Assembly: GCF_006228105.1 (NCBI RefSeq)
Contig: NZ_VDHH01000052.1
Reading direction: 5' to 3' (one strand)
DNA length: 64,000 nt
Source of the DNA: Chelonobacter sp006228105
GTDB lineage: Bacteria > Pseudomonadota > Gammaproteobacteria > Enterobacterales > Pasteurellaceae
Part shown: piece by piece, positions 32,510-41,494 of the stretch
How positions within the stretch are numbered: the first letter of the stretch is position 1
How the letters are laid out: each line of letters begins with the position of its first letter
Notes under the pieces: model-generated
What the model was told of the DNA's origin: nothing
The model's input: only the letters and a program-made list of their open reading frames with translations
Database searches by the model: none
Program-made: the position numbers and the translations under genes

Positions 32510-34684
32510 CTAGAATTCATAGCGCACGCCAAGTGTAAAATGGCGACCAGGTGCGCTGTAGGCATCCGCATTGGTCACTGAAATCGTACCCGCACTGCTA
32601 TCATTATTAGCCGTTTCATTGGCACGAGCCGCTAAGTGAGATAAGTCTGTCCAATTCCAATATTTTTTATTCAGCACATTGTTAATTCCGGCAGTAAACA
32701 TCAAGCCGTTCAGCGGTTGCCAATATCCACCTAAATCAAGCAAATTATAACTAACGCTTGGATTGTACATTGTGCCGTCAATGTCCTTATCCGCCTTGGC
32801 ACGAACATGAGTAAGCAACAGATCCGCGCCCCAACCCTCGCTTTGATACGCCAATCCGATACGCACTTTCAACGGTTGAATAGTATTGATCGGACGGATT
32901 GTGCCGTCTTGCTCAATGGATTTTCCTCTGGAATAAACGAACCCAGTCGTTGCGCTAAGCTGTTCAGTAAAACGCCATTTAGCCTCAGCCTCAATACCGT
33001 AAACTTTTGCTTTAGCGATATTTTGATATTGAATCACCAATAAATTTCGATTTGAAATCATGGTTTGGTAATCAATAAAGTTCTTATAGCGGTGATAATA
33101 AGCTGAAACTCGGTAATCCAAACGCGCATTTTGCCCTTTAAATCCCAGCTCAAAATTATCTGCTGTTTCCGGTTTTAGCTGTGGATTACCAACAATCGAG
33201 TAGCTCAACATACCGCGATCATTGCCGAAAGAGGTGGTTAACTGTTGTACCGACGGCGCTTTGTAACCTCTGGAATAGTGTAGATACGGTTTAAATTCGT
33301 CTGTCAAATCCCACAATAGTCCAAATTTCGGTAAAAATGCGGTTTTATGTTGGCCGCTTATTGGAGCGTAGTCATCTGCCCGTTGAATATAGCCGTTACG
33401 ATCACTCGGTTTCAGACGATAATCAATCAGGCCCAAGTGCGGTGTCAGCACCAAACTGCCCCAACTGATTTCATCTTCAATAAATGCCGTTGTTCTGATC
33501 TGCTTGGTATCTGCCGACGGTTTGCGATTGTCAGCACTGGTTGTGATCAAGCGATTACTTAAATCCTGATAGTTGTAGCTAACACCATAGCGCACAATTT
33601 GCGGCAACGTGGTATCAAGATAGTGACGGACACTACTGTTAATGCCGTAAATTTTGTCCTTATTTTCTGCCTCATCCAGGCGCTGGATCGCTACACCGTT
33701 TGAGATAGTATGACGTAAACGGTGATTTCTGGTTTGTGAATGTTGCATATAAACCGCACTTTCGATATGCAATTGCTCCCTACTGTACAAATGGTTTAAA
33801 GAAAACCGATTGCGCACAACCGTATCCGTGGTGGTATCCGCAAGATTATTCGTAATCCCGGTACGGCCACTGATTGTTCCTAATTGGGATTGTAAATCCC
33901 GTTCGGTATCTCGTTTCAAATATTCGAATATCAGCCCGATACGATGGCTATCATTTAATTGGTAATAGTTTTTCAATAAAACATAACCGCTTTTGTAATC
34001 TGCCGGATCAGCTTTAGTACGGTTTGTGCCGATCCCCCCCTTCTTACCATGGGTTTTCGTTTCATGCCCTTTACGCAACGTGCTCAATAACAACCCTTGA
34101 TAACGTTCATTTTGTGCCGCAAATCCTACCGTGCCGGCAATACCGCGATCGACACCACTGTATGCACTGGAAAGCACCCCTGCCAACGCCCGTTCTTTTA
34201 ATAAATCCTCCGGTTCAAGTGTATTAAAATTCACACTGCCAGATAAGCCGCTATTTGAACCACTACGTTTAATCTGTGCAGAGCGCAATCCACTCGGCTC
34301 AATAAAATCACCACGCCCGAATGCCATTCCCACCGTGGTAAACAGCTTATTTTCCTGTGACTCAGATAACGGTATACCGTCCAGTGTCATCTCAACCCGA
34401 TTGCCCTGCAACCCTCTGACATTGATCCCATCATTACCAGCTCTGCTACGTGATAAGTTATTAACCGACACATCAAGTTCTTGCTGAAACAATGACTTAA
34501 TATTATTCGGATAGCGTCTAACAATATTCTCTGCACTGACTTCACTGATCACCACCGCACTTGATACGGCGGATGCCAACACAGTAATTTCATCCAACTG
34601 TGTTTTAGACGATTCATCTGCCACAGCACTGCCGCCAATTAAAGCAATCATTATTGACGATGCGATATAAGAGGGTTTAAACAT
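32510..34684 (-). CDS. TonB-dependent haem/haemoglobin receptor
   Basis: 724 residues: signal peptide (about 1-22, GGSAVA-DE), TonB box region (LDEITVLAS), plug domain (about 45-165; DGINVRGLQGNRVEMTLDGIPLSESQE) and a 22-strand beta-barrel ending in the outer-membrane Phe (LGVRYEF). The plug and GLRSAQIKRSGSNSGLSGSVNF follow the haemoglobin/transferrin/lactoferrin receptor subfamily (HutA/HmbR/HgpB-like). The FRAP and NPNL boxes of haem receptors appear in the barrel as YLHYSRGYKAPSVQQL and VGNPQLKPETADNFELG. AGGATA precedes the ATG. Ligand (free haem or haemoglobin) cannot be told from sequence. Confidence 0.92.
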   Translation of the reverse strand: MFKPSYIASSIMIALIGGSAVADESSKTQLDEITVLASAVSSAVVISEVSAENIVRRYPNNIKSLFQQELDVSVNNLSRSRAGNDGINVRGLQGNRVEMTLDGIPLSESQENKLFTTVGMAFGRGDFIEPSGLRSAQIKRSGSNSGLSGSVNFNTLEPEDLLKERALAGVLSSAYSGVDRGIAGTVGFAAQNERYQGLLLSTLRKGHETKTHGKKGGIGTNRTKADPADYKSGYVLLKNYYQLNDSHRIGLIFEYLKRDTERDLQSQLGTISGRTGITNNLADTTTDTVVRNRFSLNHLYSREQLHIESAVYMQHSQTRNHRLRHTISNGVAIQRLDEAENKDKIYGINSSVRHYLDTTLPQIVRYGVSYNYQDLSNRLITTSADNRKPSADTKQIRTTAFIEDEISWGSLVLTPHLGLIDYRLKPSDRNGYIQRADDYAPISGQHKTAFLPKFGLLWDLTDEFKPYLHYSRGYKAPSVQQLTTSFGNDRGMLSYSIVGNPQLKPETADNFELGFKGQNARLDYRVSAYYHRYKNFIDYQTMISNRNLLVIQYQNIAKAKVYGIEAEAKWRFTEQLSATTGFVYSRGKSIEQDGTIRPINTIQPLKVRIGLAYQSEGWGADLLLTHVRAKADKDIDGTMYNPSVSYNLLDLGGYWQPLNGLMFTAGINNVLNKKYWNWTDLSHLAARANETANNDSSAGTISVTNADAYSAPGRHFTLGVRYEF

Positions 34685-34751
34685 AATACTATCCTTCTAG
34701 GTGGTAAATTTCACAATAACGTTAAAAATAAACTCAACACGGTTTAGCAAT

Positions 34752-34777
34752 AAAGATAAAATTGCATTTTTATCTTT
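34752..34777. promoter_or_regulatory. palindrome at the hutW stop, upstream of the haem receptor gene
   Basis: AAAGATAAAA and TTTTATCTTT flank six bases near 34752-34777, overlapping the hutW stop codon. GATAA...TTATC ends resemble a Fur box with one extra central base; it could equally act as an mRNA hairpin modulating expression of the receptor 68 bases downstream. Confidence 0.45.
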
Positions 34778-36080
34778 AATCTGCTTTTAAAAAAATAAAT
34801 TTTTGTAATGCATTTAATAATTGACTAGCCCAAAAACGCCCTTTCGGTGTTAATTTCAACGATGTATTTTGATATAAACACAATCCACTTTGTTGCCATT
34901 GCCCAAATAATGGCGTTAATATAGATAATTCCTCGGCATTAAAATAACGTCCACATGCTAGAAATCCTTTTTCTATGCCGCCCTGCACGGCCGCACTTTT
35001 ATCAGCCCAAGACGGTCTTTGCATTAACATTGCAATCGGTTTTTGATTTTGGGTAACCTGTTGATAATAATTAGGTAATTCTCGTTGTTGCATAAAACTC
35101 CAACGCCCGATATTTCCGCCAGCAGCACAACCAAATGCTAAACAATTCGAATGCTCTTTAATTAACAGATTATATAAATTACGTTCTCTCGTATTCCTTG
35201 CCCAATGGCTATTACTGATTTGCCGCCAATTATATTCAGTTAATTGTTTTAATCCTTGTAGATATAACTGCTGCCGCTCTTCAAAAGTCGCAATTGAAAT
35301 ACGCTGTACCTCCACAGATTTGCCTAATATTGTATTTGGTAAAACATTTAAAGCATAAAGATCAACCCCATCCATTTGCAAAGATTCTATCCATTCTAAA
35401 TCTTTTGCTAATACCTCAGAGGTTTGCCCTGGCAAACCGAACAGTAGATCACAGACAATTGCTCCTTGATCAAGTTTTATTAGATAATCAATAAACTCAA
35501 GGAGTTGATCCTGTGTTGATTGCCGCCCAAGCTTGCGTCGAATATCTGTGTCAAAAGTTTGCACGCCGATAGAGATCCGATTCGCTCCGGCGGCAAAACA
35601 AGCAGCCAATTTCTCTTTATTTTCTTCTGAAACCCGAGTCTCAATCGTAATTTCACAATCACTTGCCAATGGAAAATAATTTTTTAACGCCTGTAAAATA
35701 ATCGATAAATTATGAGTCGAAAGTGCGGTTGGCGTGCCTCCACCAAAATAAACCGCCTGTATAGGATGCTGCTGATATATTTTATTCTGACTATGTTGTT
35801 GAATCTCTTTTAATAAAAATTCGGTGTAATTTTGCGCTGCATTTATTTCAAATCGATTCTGATAAAACCCACAAAATTTACAGTGTGTTTCACAAAAAGG
35901 AATATGCAGATATAACAATGTTTTTTGGTATCCAGTATCAAGTTGCTGTAATTCATTCCACTGCTGCTGAATTATTGAACGATCAATCGGCGCACTTCCT
36001 GCCCAAGGCATTGTTGCCTTTCGTGAAGAAAACGGCATCCCTTCAGATTGGGCAAAAAAGCGACTGATATCATATTCCAT
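34776..36080 (-). CDS. hutW: haem-locus radical SAM protein HutW
   Basis: 434 residues related to oxygen-independent coproporphyrinogen oxidase (HemN) but of the HutW/ChuW group found in haem uptake loci. The radical SAM cluster motif is C63-x3-C67-x2-C70 (HIPFCETHCKFCGFY), with the GGTP motif in AVYFGGGTPTALS and ISIGVQTFDTDIRRKLGR following. ChuW opens haem anaerobically by a methyl transfer; HutW is presumed similar. It is the first gene of the leftward arm, with GGAAAAT before the ATG and the Fur box just upstream. It gives an oxygen-independent haem-handling route beside HutZ. Confidence 0.92.
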   Translation of the reverse strand: MEYDISRFFAQSEGMPFSSRKATMPWAGSAPIDRSIIQQQWNELQQLDTGYQKTLLYLHIPFCETHCKFCGFYQNRFEINAAQNYTEFLLKEIQQHSQNKIYQQHPIQAVYFGGGTPTALSTHNLSIILQALKNYFPLASDCEITIETRVSEENKEKLAACFAAGANRISIGVQTFDTDIRRKLGRQSTQDQLLEFIDYLIKLDQGAIVCDLLFGLPGQTSEVLAKDLEWIESLQMDGVDLYALNVLPNTILGKSVEVQRISIATFEERQQLYLQGLKQLTEYNWRQISNSHWARNTRERNLYNLLIKEHSNCLAFGCAAGGNIGRWSFMQQRELPNYYQQVTQNQKPIAMLMQRPSWADKSAAVQGGIEKGFLACGRYFNAEELSILTPLFGQWQQSGLCLYQNTSLKLTPKGRFWASQLLNALQKFIFLKAD

Positions 36081-36141
36081 ATTTATTTTCCTAAAGAAAT
36101 AAAAAAACCTACTTGACTTGGATAAGGCCTGACATTATAAT

Positions 36142-36160
36142 AACAATCATTATCATTATC
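36142..36160. promoter_or_regulatory. Fur box between the two arms of the haem locus
   Basis: AACAATCATTATCATTATC matches the repeated ATTATC/GATAAT hexamers of the Fur consensus (GATAATGATAATCATTATC), with more ATTATAAT sequence on the left. It sits in the 106-bp region between hutW (leftward) and the ChaN-like gene (rightward), where it could repress both promoters when iron is replete. Confidence 0.8.
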
Positions 36161-36186
36161 AATATAAATTAAAACAATTTGTCTGT

Positions 36187-37038
36187 ATGTATAAAAAACC
36201 TGCTTTCCTCAAGCACTTCTTATTAGGATTATTATTCTGTCTCTGCATAGGCTGCACCACTTTAGCTAGCAAACAACAAATTAAACCGCAGCAGGACATA
36301 CAAAAAACTGTTTTTGATGTCAGCCAACAGCGCTATATCCAAATTGATGATTTAGTTGATCAACTGGCTGAAAGTAAAATAATTTTGATCGGTGAAAAAC
36401 ATACTGAAAAGAAACACCACCAAGCCCAACTACGGCTAATAACAATGCTGGAAGAGAGATCTTTGATCAACAGTATTGCTCTAGAAATGTTTCCTTCTAC
36501 AGCACAAACCGATCTAAACCGGGCTCAAACCGTCATTCGTCGCCAACCCGCGATATCGGATCACGAAATTGCCGCTCAACTGGATTGGGATTCAAAATGG
36601 GATTGGACCCAATACCGAACTTTGATCACTTACTTGTCCAGATCCAATATCAATATTTACGGTGCAAATTTAAGCCGTGAAGAAATCAATATCTTATTGC
36701 AGGGCGCTTATCCGCTACTGGGGGAGAAATCTACAACAACAAAAGTAAAACAAGCGATTAGGACCTTAATTGTTGAATCTCACGCAATAGATCATAGCGA
36801 TCCGTTAATTGATCGATTAGTGGAGATCCAGCAATTCAAAGATCGCCGAATGGCTGAAACCTTACTTAAAAATAATAAACCAATTCTTTTTATCGGTGGG
36901 CTGCATCATATAAGAAAGTCCATCGGGGTTCCGCTACATTTAGCAGAATATTTAGAAAGTCATTATAAAGTTATCGCAATGGTTGAAAGTCTATCCGATA
37001 TTGAGATGAATGATGCCGATTATATTTGGGTGCTATAA
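36187..37038 (+). CDS. ChaN/PhuW-like haem-binding lipoprotein
   Basis: 283 residues. Signal peptide with lipobox CIGC gives lipidated Cys23. The mature part is a ChaN-like domain (PF04187 type): ESKIILIGEKHTEKKHHQAQLRL near 72-95, SIALEMFPSTAQTDLNRA near 106-125, and the late ILFIGGLHHIRKSIGVPLHLAEYL. ChaN of Campylobacter is an iron-regulated lipoprotein that binds two haems with conserved Tyr/His. First gene of the rightward Fur-controlled arm. The ribosome site is weak. The role in haem handling at the inner face of the outer membrane is inferred from family and locus. Confidence 0.88.
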   Translation: MYKKPAFLKHFLLGLLFCLCIGCTTLASKQQIKPQQDIQKTVFDVSQQRYIQIDDLVDQLAESKIILIGEKHTEKKHHQAQLRLITMLEERSLINSIALEMFPSTAQTDLNRAQTVIRRQPAISDHEIAAQLDWDSKWDWTQYRTLITYLSRSNINIYGANLSREEINILLQGAYPLLGEKSTTTKVKQAIRTLIVESHAIDHSDPLIDRLVEIQQFKDRRMAETLLKNNKPILFIGGLHHIRKSIGVPLHLAEYLESHYKVIAMVESLSDIEMNDADYIWVL

Positions 37039-37040
37039 AG

Positions 37041-39179
37041 ATGAATATTATTCGGATCATTTTAGGCATTCTGGTCAGTTATGTTGCATCAGCCGCAATT
37101 GCCCAACCGCTCATTCCGACCAAAGTGCAAGCAGCAAATCCTGATCATGTTCAGCACAACGATCACTATGCTTGGCTAGCGGATAATCGCTATCAAGATG
37201 AAATTGAGCAAATTATCCGAGAGGAAAACCGCTACACACAAAATTTCCTTGCCTCGGAGCAAACTCTCAGACAACAACTGTCAAATGAAATCACCTCCCG
37301 TTCGCAGCAGCGTCCAACCGCATTATATTGGTCAGATAACGGCTATCATTATCGCCGATATAACCAAGGTTACCATCCTGTCTTTGAACGAAAATCCACT
37401 CAACATAGTCATTGGCACTTAATTGTTGATGGTGCACAACAAGCTGAAAACCATGCATATTATCAACTTAATATTCCGGTTATTTCGCCTGATAATCGAC
37501 TTGCTTTAATTGCAGAAGATATTATCGGTAATGAAAATTATCAGATTTCACTTATCCATTTAGATAAATCAATGACTCCCGAAACAACGCTAGAAGTGAG
37601 CAATACTAGCGGAGAAATTGTTTGGGGAAAAAATAATCGCACTTTCTATTATTTACAACAAGCCTCTGAAACCGGCAACATTATCGGTTTATACCGGCAT
37701 GTTATCGGCTTACCGCAAAGTGAAGACCATCTGATTTATCAGCAGAATTCAACGAATGGTCATCTGTCGATATCACTCTCTTCTTCTGGTCAGTATTTAA
37801 TCTTAGATCTTAATAAACAAGATGGATCAGAGATATACACTCTAGATCTAATGCAATCCAATCCTGAAATGACACTGTTTGTGCCTGAAAAGATAGGATA
37901 TGAATACTATTTGGATCATCATAATGACGGCTTCTACATTAAAAGTAACCATAATAATACTGAATTTGAATTATTCTATGCCAAAGACAAACAAGCAAAG
38001 TGGCAAACTGTTTATACCCCGCATAACGGCAGTACCCTCGAAAGTTTTACCTTGTTAAAACACTGGGTGATTGTCAAAGTGCGCAATCACGGCGTTCCTG
38101 AGCTATATTATTGGTCGATACCACACCATAGCAAGGTAGAAAAAATCCCGTTCCCGGATCCCAATTATTTAGTGAGCATACTACATGGGGATGGGCAGGA
38201 TTCAGCGCATTTAACACTACGCTATAGTGCTTTGAACGTACCGCAAAGTATTGTGAAGTTTGATCTGTACCAACAACAATGGTTGGATATGCCTAAATCA
38301 GGCATCCATAATACCGCAGCCCAGCACTACCAAACTGAATATTTATTGATTCCGGTGCGTGACGGAATATCTGTACCGGTTACGCTGATTTATAAAAAAT
38401 CACACTTCAAGAAAGGTAAAAATCCCCTGTTATTAACCGGCTATGGTGCTTATGGATTCAGTATGCAACCGGTATACGGCACGGCTTATCGCAGCTTACT
38501 CGACAGAGGTTTTGTTTATGCAATAGCGCATGTCAGAGGCGGTGGTGAGTTGGGGCTTGCTTGGCACACCCAAGGGAGCAGGCAATTCAAATTGAACAGC
38601 ATTCATGATTTTATTGATGTTGCTCAAATCTTACAATTAAAAGGTTATGCAGCGCCTGACCGCACTTATGCCCTTGGAGAAAGTGCCGGTGGATTGTTGG
38701 TTGCTGCTGCCGTCAATCAAGCGCCACAGCTGTTTCGTGCCGTGGTGCTACAAGTGCCGTTTTTGGATATGTTAGCCGCCCTCGGTAATCCAGCGACCAA
38801 AACAGATTCTGAAGTTGCAGAATGGGGCGACATTTCACAACCTGAAGAGTATCAATATATTAAAAGCTACTCACCTTATGAAAATATTCAGCCTCAACAG
38901 TATCCTTCAATCTTGATTATGACAGCCCAACAAGATCAACGGGTTCCATTTTGGGAAAGCTTAAAATATGCCGCTAAAATCCGACAGTATAATCTGGCTG
39001 ATAGCGCGATTTTACTCAATATCGAACCCCATTCGGGCCATAGCGGTCGTTATGGCGGTGCAAGTCGCCAGATCAGAAGTCTTACCGCCTACACATTTTT
39101 ACTCAAAATCGATCGCATTGCTAGCCAAAGTCATCTTATACCCAGCAATACACTTATTTATAACAAGGAAAAACAATGA
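37041..39179 (+). CDS. secreted oligopeptidase B-like prolyl oligopeptidase (S9A)
   Basis: 712 residues from ATG 37041, two bases after the ChaN-like stop; an in-frame TTG at 37026 is less likely. An N-terminal hydrophobic segment (about 1-21, ending ASAAIAQP) predicts export, unlike cytoplasmic E. coli PtrB. A seven-blade propeller (about 70-400) is followed by the hydrolase domain: LLTGYGAYGFSM, HVRGGGELGLAWH, GESAGG with S548, D632 in AQQDQRVPFWE, and H667 in PHSGHSGRYGG, completing the catalytic triad. The family cleaves short peptides after basic residues or Pro. Located inside a haem operon and overlapping the next receptor gene by four bases (ATGA). Inference: periplasmic processing of peptides arriving with haem-protein capture. 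Confidence 0.9.
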   Translation: MNIIRIILGILVSYVASAAIAQPLIPTKVQAANPDHVQHNDHYAWLADNRYQDEIEQIIREENRYTQNFLASEQTLRQQLSNEITSRSQQRPTALYWSDNGYHYRRYNQGYHPVFERKSTQHSHWHLIVDGAQQAENHAYYQLNIPVISPDNRLALIAEDIIGNENYQISLIHLDKSMTPETTLEVSNTSGEIVWGKNNRTFYYLQQASETGNIIGLYRHVIGLPQSEDHLIYQQNSTNGHLSISLSSSGQYLILDLNKQDGSEIYTLDLMQSNPEMTLFVPEKIGYEYYLDHHNDGFYIKSNHNNTEFELFYAKDKQAKWQTVYTPHNGSTLESFTLLKHWVIVKVRNHGVPELYYWSIPHHSKVEKIPFPDPNYLVSILHGDGQDSAHLTLRYSALNVPQSIVKFDLYQQQWLDMPKSGIHNTAAQHYQTEYLLIPVRDGISVPVTLIYKKSHFKKGKNPLLLTGYGAYGFSMQPVYGTAYRSLLDRGFVYAIAHVRGGGELGLAWHTQGSRQFKLNSIHDFIDVAQILQLKGYAAPDRTYALGESAGGLLVAAAVNQAPQLFRAVVLQVPFLDMLAALGNPATKTDSEVAEWGDISQPEEYQYIKSYSPYENIQPQQYPSILIMTAQQDQRVPFWESLKYAAKIRQYNLADSAILLNIEPHSGHSGRYGGASRQIRSLTAYTFLLKIDRIASQSHLIPSNTLIYNKEKQ

Positions 39180-41461
39180 ATTATTCGATTATTAGCCGTT
39201 TTATTGCTTTAGTTTGCTGCGGTCTTCTTCCCGCTATCGGTGGCTATGCCGATCAAAGTTCGCAAGATGAATTACAACTTGATGACTTAAAAGTATTAGG
39301 TTCGCCGCGCACTACATCACAAAAAACGTTTAGTATTCCCGGCGCAGTCAGCGCTGTGGGTGAAAATAGAAAAATGCAATCATTAGACAGTGTAGTGCGA
39401 GCACTGCCGGGAACCTTTACCAACATCAACCCGACACAAGGTACGGTTAGCGTCAATATTCGGGGAATGACCGGTTTTGGCAGAGTCAACACGATGGTTG
39501 ATGATGTTCCTCAAACTTTTTACGGTACTTCATCTAATTCCAGTAGTAAATATCATAGTGAAAACGGAGGATATGGACCCAGCAGCCAATTCGGCGTTAT
39601 GATTGATCCGAATTTTCTGACCGGTGTCAGCGTCACTCGAGGATTCTCACAAGGTGCTCAAGGCGTGAATGCTTTAAACGGACACTCCAATCTACGTACC
39701 ATTGGAGTCGATGATGTTGTTTTTGCCGACAGTAACATTGGTTTACTGTCAAAATATAATTACGGCACCAACGGATTAGGGCAAAATGCTATGTTGGCGG
39801 TGGCTAGCAAACGAGCTGCTTTCGACAACGGTTCAATAGGTGCAATGTTAGCCTATAGCGGCGGCAAAGAAAAAGCTAATTATAAACGCGGTGACGGCAC
39901 ACATTCGATTCAAAATGACTATGTTCGCCGTCTGGATCAATCGCCCCGCTCTTGGTTGGCGAAATTTGAACTATCCCCTTCCGCGCTACATAAAATTGAA
40001 CTGGCTGCCCGTGGCTATCAAAACAGTGTCGGTGGTCGCCAAACAAAAAACAGTAATTATTATCTACGCTATAAGTTTGACCCGGCTAGCCCTTTAATTG
40101 ATTTTACCTTGTTGAGCGCTTATACCGATAATCGCCAACTTTATGATAATGACGCCAACATTTGGCAACTGGATAAAGCGAAAACAGGCAACCGTTCTTA
40201 CTATCTGGATATCAACAATATTTCCACATTGCACTGGCAAGATTTCACCTCGAGTTTTACCTTAGGCAGTAGTGTTATGACTAACACCTATGCTAAAAAA
40301 GCCTTAGGTGTCAATAAAGACAACTATGATTATACGCCCTTTTCTCCTGTCGGCAGACAAACTATCTACAGCCTATATTTAATCAATGAATTAACCTATC
40401 AGAATTTCACATTAAATACCGGCTTGACCTATGTTGACGGTACGGTCCGAGGTCATAAAGGTTCTTGCCACGCTTTGGGCAGCAGCGATAATTCTTTTGC
40501 CGATTTGGGTTGTTTTCCAAAAAATGCCGCCAGTATGAAATTAAACAGCAAATCATTGCAGCCGTCAGTGATGCTATCCTGGGATTTAAACCCGTGGTTC
40601 AAACCGTTTATCAGCTATTCCCAATCTACTCGAATTCCGAATACCCAAGAAGTCTTCTTCAATAATGAAGGCAGCGGCTCAATGAATCCCTATTTAAAAC
40701 CGGAACAAGCTAAGATCTATCAAATTGGTTTTAATACCGAAAAAGAAAACATATTCACAGATAATGATTTCTTAGGTTTCAAATTGACAGCCTATATTAA
40801 TCATATAAAAAACTATATTCATAGCCAAAGTTTCTATATTACTCGCAGCGGTACCCGAATCACCGACCTAAATCACCCTGATTTATATGGAGATTTTCAT
40901 GCACAAATGTATATTAACGCACTGAATCCTATTAAGCACAAAGGTATAGAAATTGCTTTAGAATATGATTCCGATACACTCTTTGCCAATTTATCCTATA
41001 GCCGACAAAAAACGACTTTACCTTTAGATGTTAGCTCTTCAATCGGTACCGGATTCGGCACAACATCGATCACCTATCTACCGGAAGACTACGCTACGCT
41101 GACATTAGGCGGACGGTTTTTTGAGCGTGATTTAACCATCGGATCTATTTTTAAATACACCGGAAAGTCACGCCGCGAAGTGCCAAACGGGCTTGAAGTA
41201 GATAAATACGGCAATGATTCGCAAGCACTGCCGAAAATTCCGATTATTATCGATCTTTACGCCACATATCGACTCAACAAGCACGTCCTACTCAAAGCCT
41301 CGGTGCAAAATCTATCAAATAAAAATTATGTCGATGCATTAAATTCACTCAACTCAACCGGCTCACAAGTGGGGACCGATAGAGATGACAACTACGTTTA
41401 CTCGTTTACTAATTCAGCACGTGGACGAACATTTTTATTAGGCGCTGAAATTCGTTTTTAA
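39176..41461 (+). CDS. TonB-dependent haem-type receptor
   Basis: 761 residues: signal peptide (about 1-25), plug domain (about 40-170; SLDSVVRALPGTF, VSVNIRGMTGFGRVNTMVDDVPQTFYG) and a beta-barrel ending EIRF. The unusual Ser/Asn/Tyr-rich plug insert TSSNSSSKYHSENGGYGPSS and a paired-Cys loop (GSCHALG ... LGCFPKN) in the barrel stand out. Barrel blocks FISYSQSTRIPNTQEVFF and NPYLKPEQAKIYQIG are the FRAP/NPNL-like regions of haem receptors. It is translationally coupled to the peptidase and followed by a surface lipoprotein gene, so the two probably form a bipartite receptor. Confidence 0.92.
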   Translation: MNYSIISRFIALVCCGLLPAIGGYADQSSQDELQLDDLKVLGSPRTTSQKTFSIPGAVSAVGENRKMQSLDSVVRALPGTFTNINPTQGTVSVNIRGMTGFGRVNTMVDDVPQTFYGTSSNSSSKYHSENGGYGPSSQFGVMIDPNFLTGVSVTRGFSQGAQGVNALNGHSNLRTIGVDDVVFADSNIGLLSKYNYGTNGLGQNAMLAVASKRAAFDNGSIGAMLAYSGGKEKANYKRGDGTHSIQNDYVRRLDQSPRSWLAKFELSPSALHKIELAARGYQNSVGGRQTKNSNYYLRYKFDPASPLIDFTLLSAYTDNRQLYDNDANIWQLDKAKTGNRSYYLDINNISTLHWQDFTSSFTLGSSVMTNTYAKKALGVNKDNYDYTPFSPVGRQTIYSLYLINELTYQNFTLNTGLTYVDGTVRGHKGSCHALGSSDNSFADLGCFPKNAASMKLNSKSLQPSVMLSWDLNPWFKPFISYSQSTRIPNTQEVFFNNEGSGSMNPYLKPEQAKIYQIGFNTEKENIFTDNDFLGFKLTAYINHIKNYIHSQSFYITRSGTRITDLNHPDLYGDFHAQMYINALNPIKHKGIEIALEYDSDTLFANLSYSRQKTTLPLDVSSSIGTGFGTTSITYLPEDYATLTLGGRFFERDLTIGSIFKYTGKSRREVPNGLEVDKYGNDSQALPKIPIIIDLYATYRLNKHVLLKASVQNLSNKNYVDALNSLNSTGSQVGTDRDDNYVYSFTNSARGRTFLLGAEIRF

Positions 41462-41494
41462 TATCAACAATATTAACTAATTCAAGGAAAACTT

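Noticed and set aside
34776..36080. Coproporphyrinogen oxidase HemN for the radical SAM gene
   Set aside because: Motifs overlap, but position in a haem uptake operon and the divergent C-terminal half fit HutW/ChuW better.
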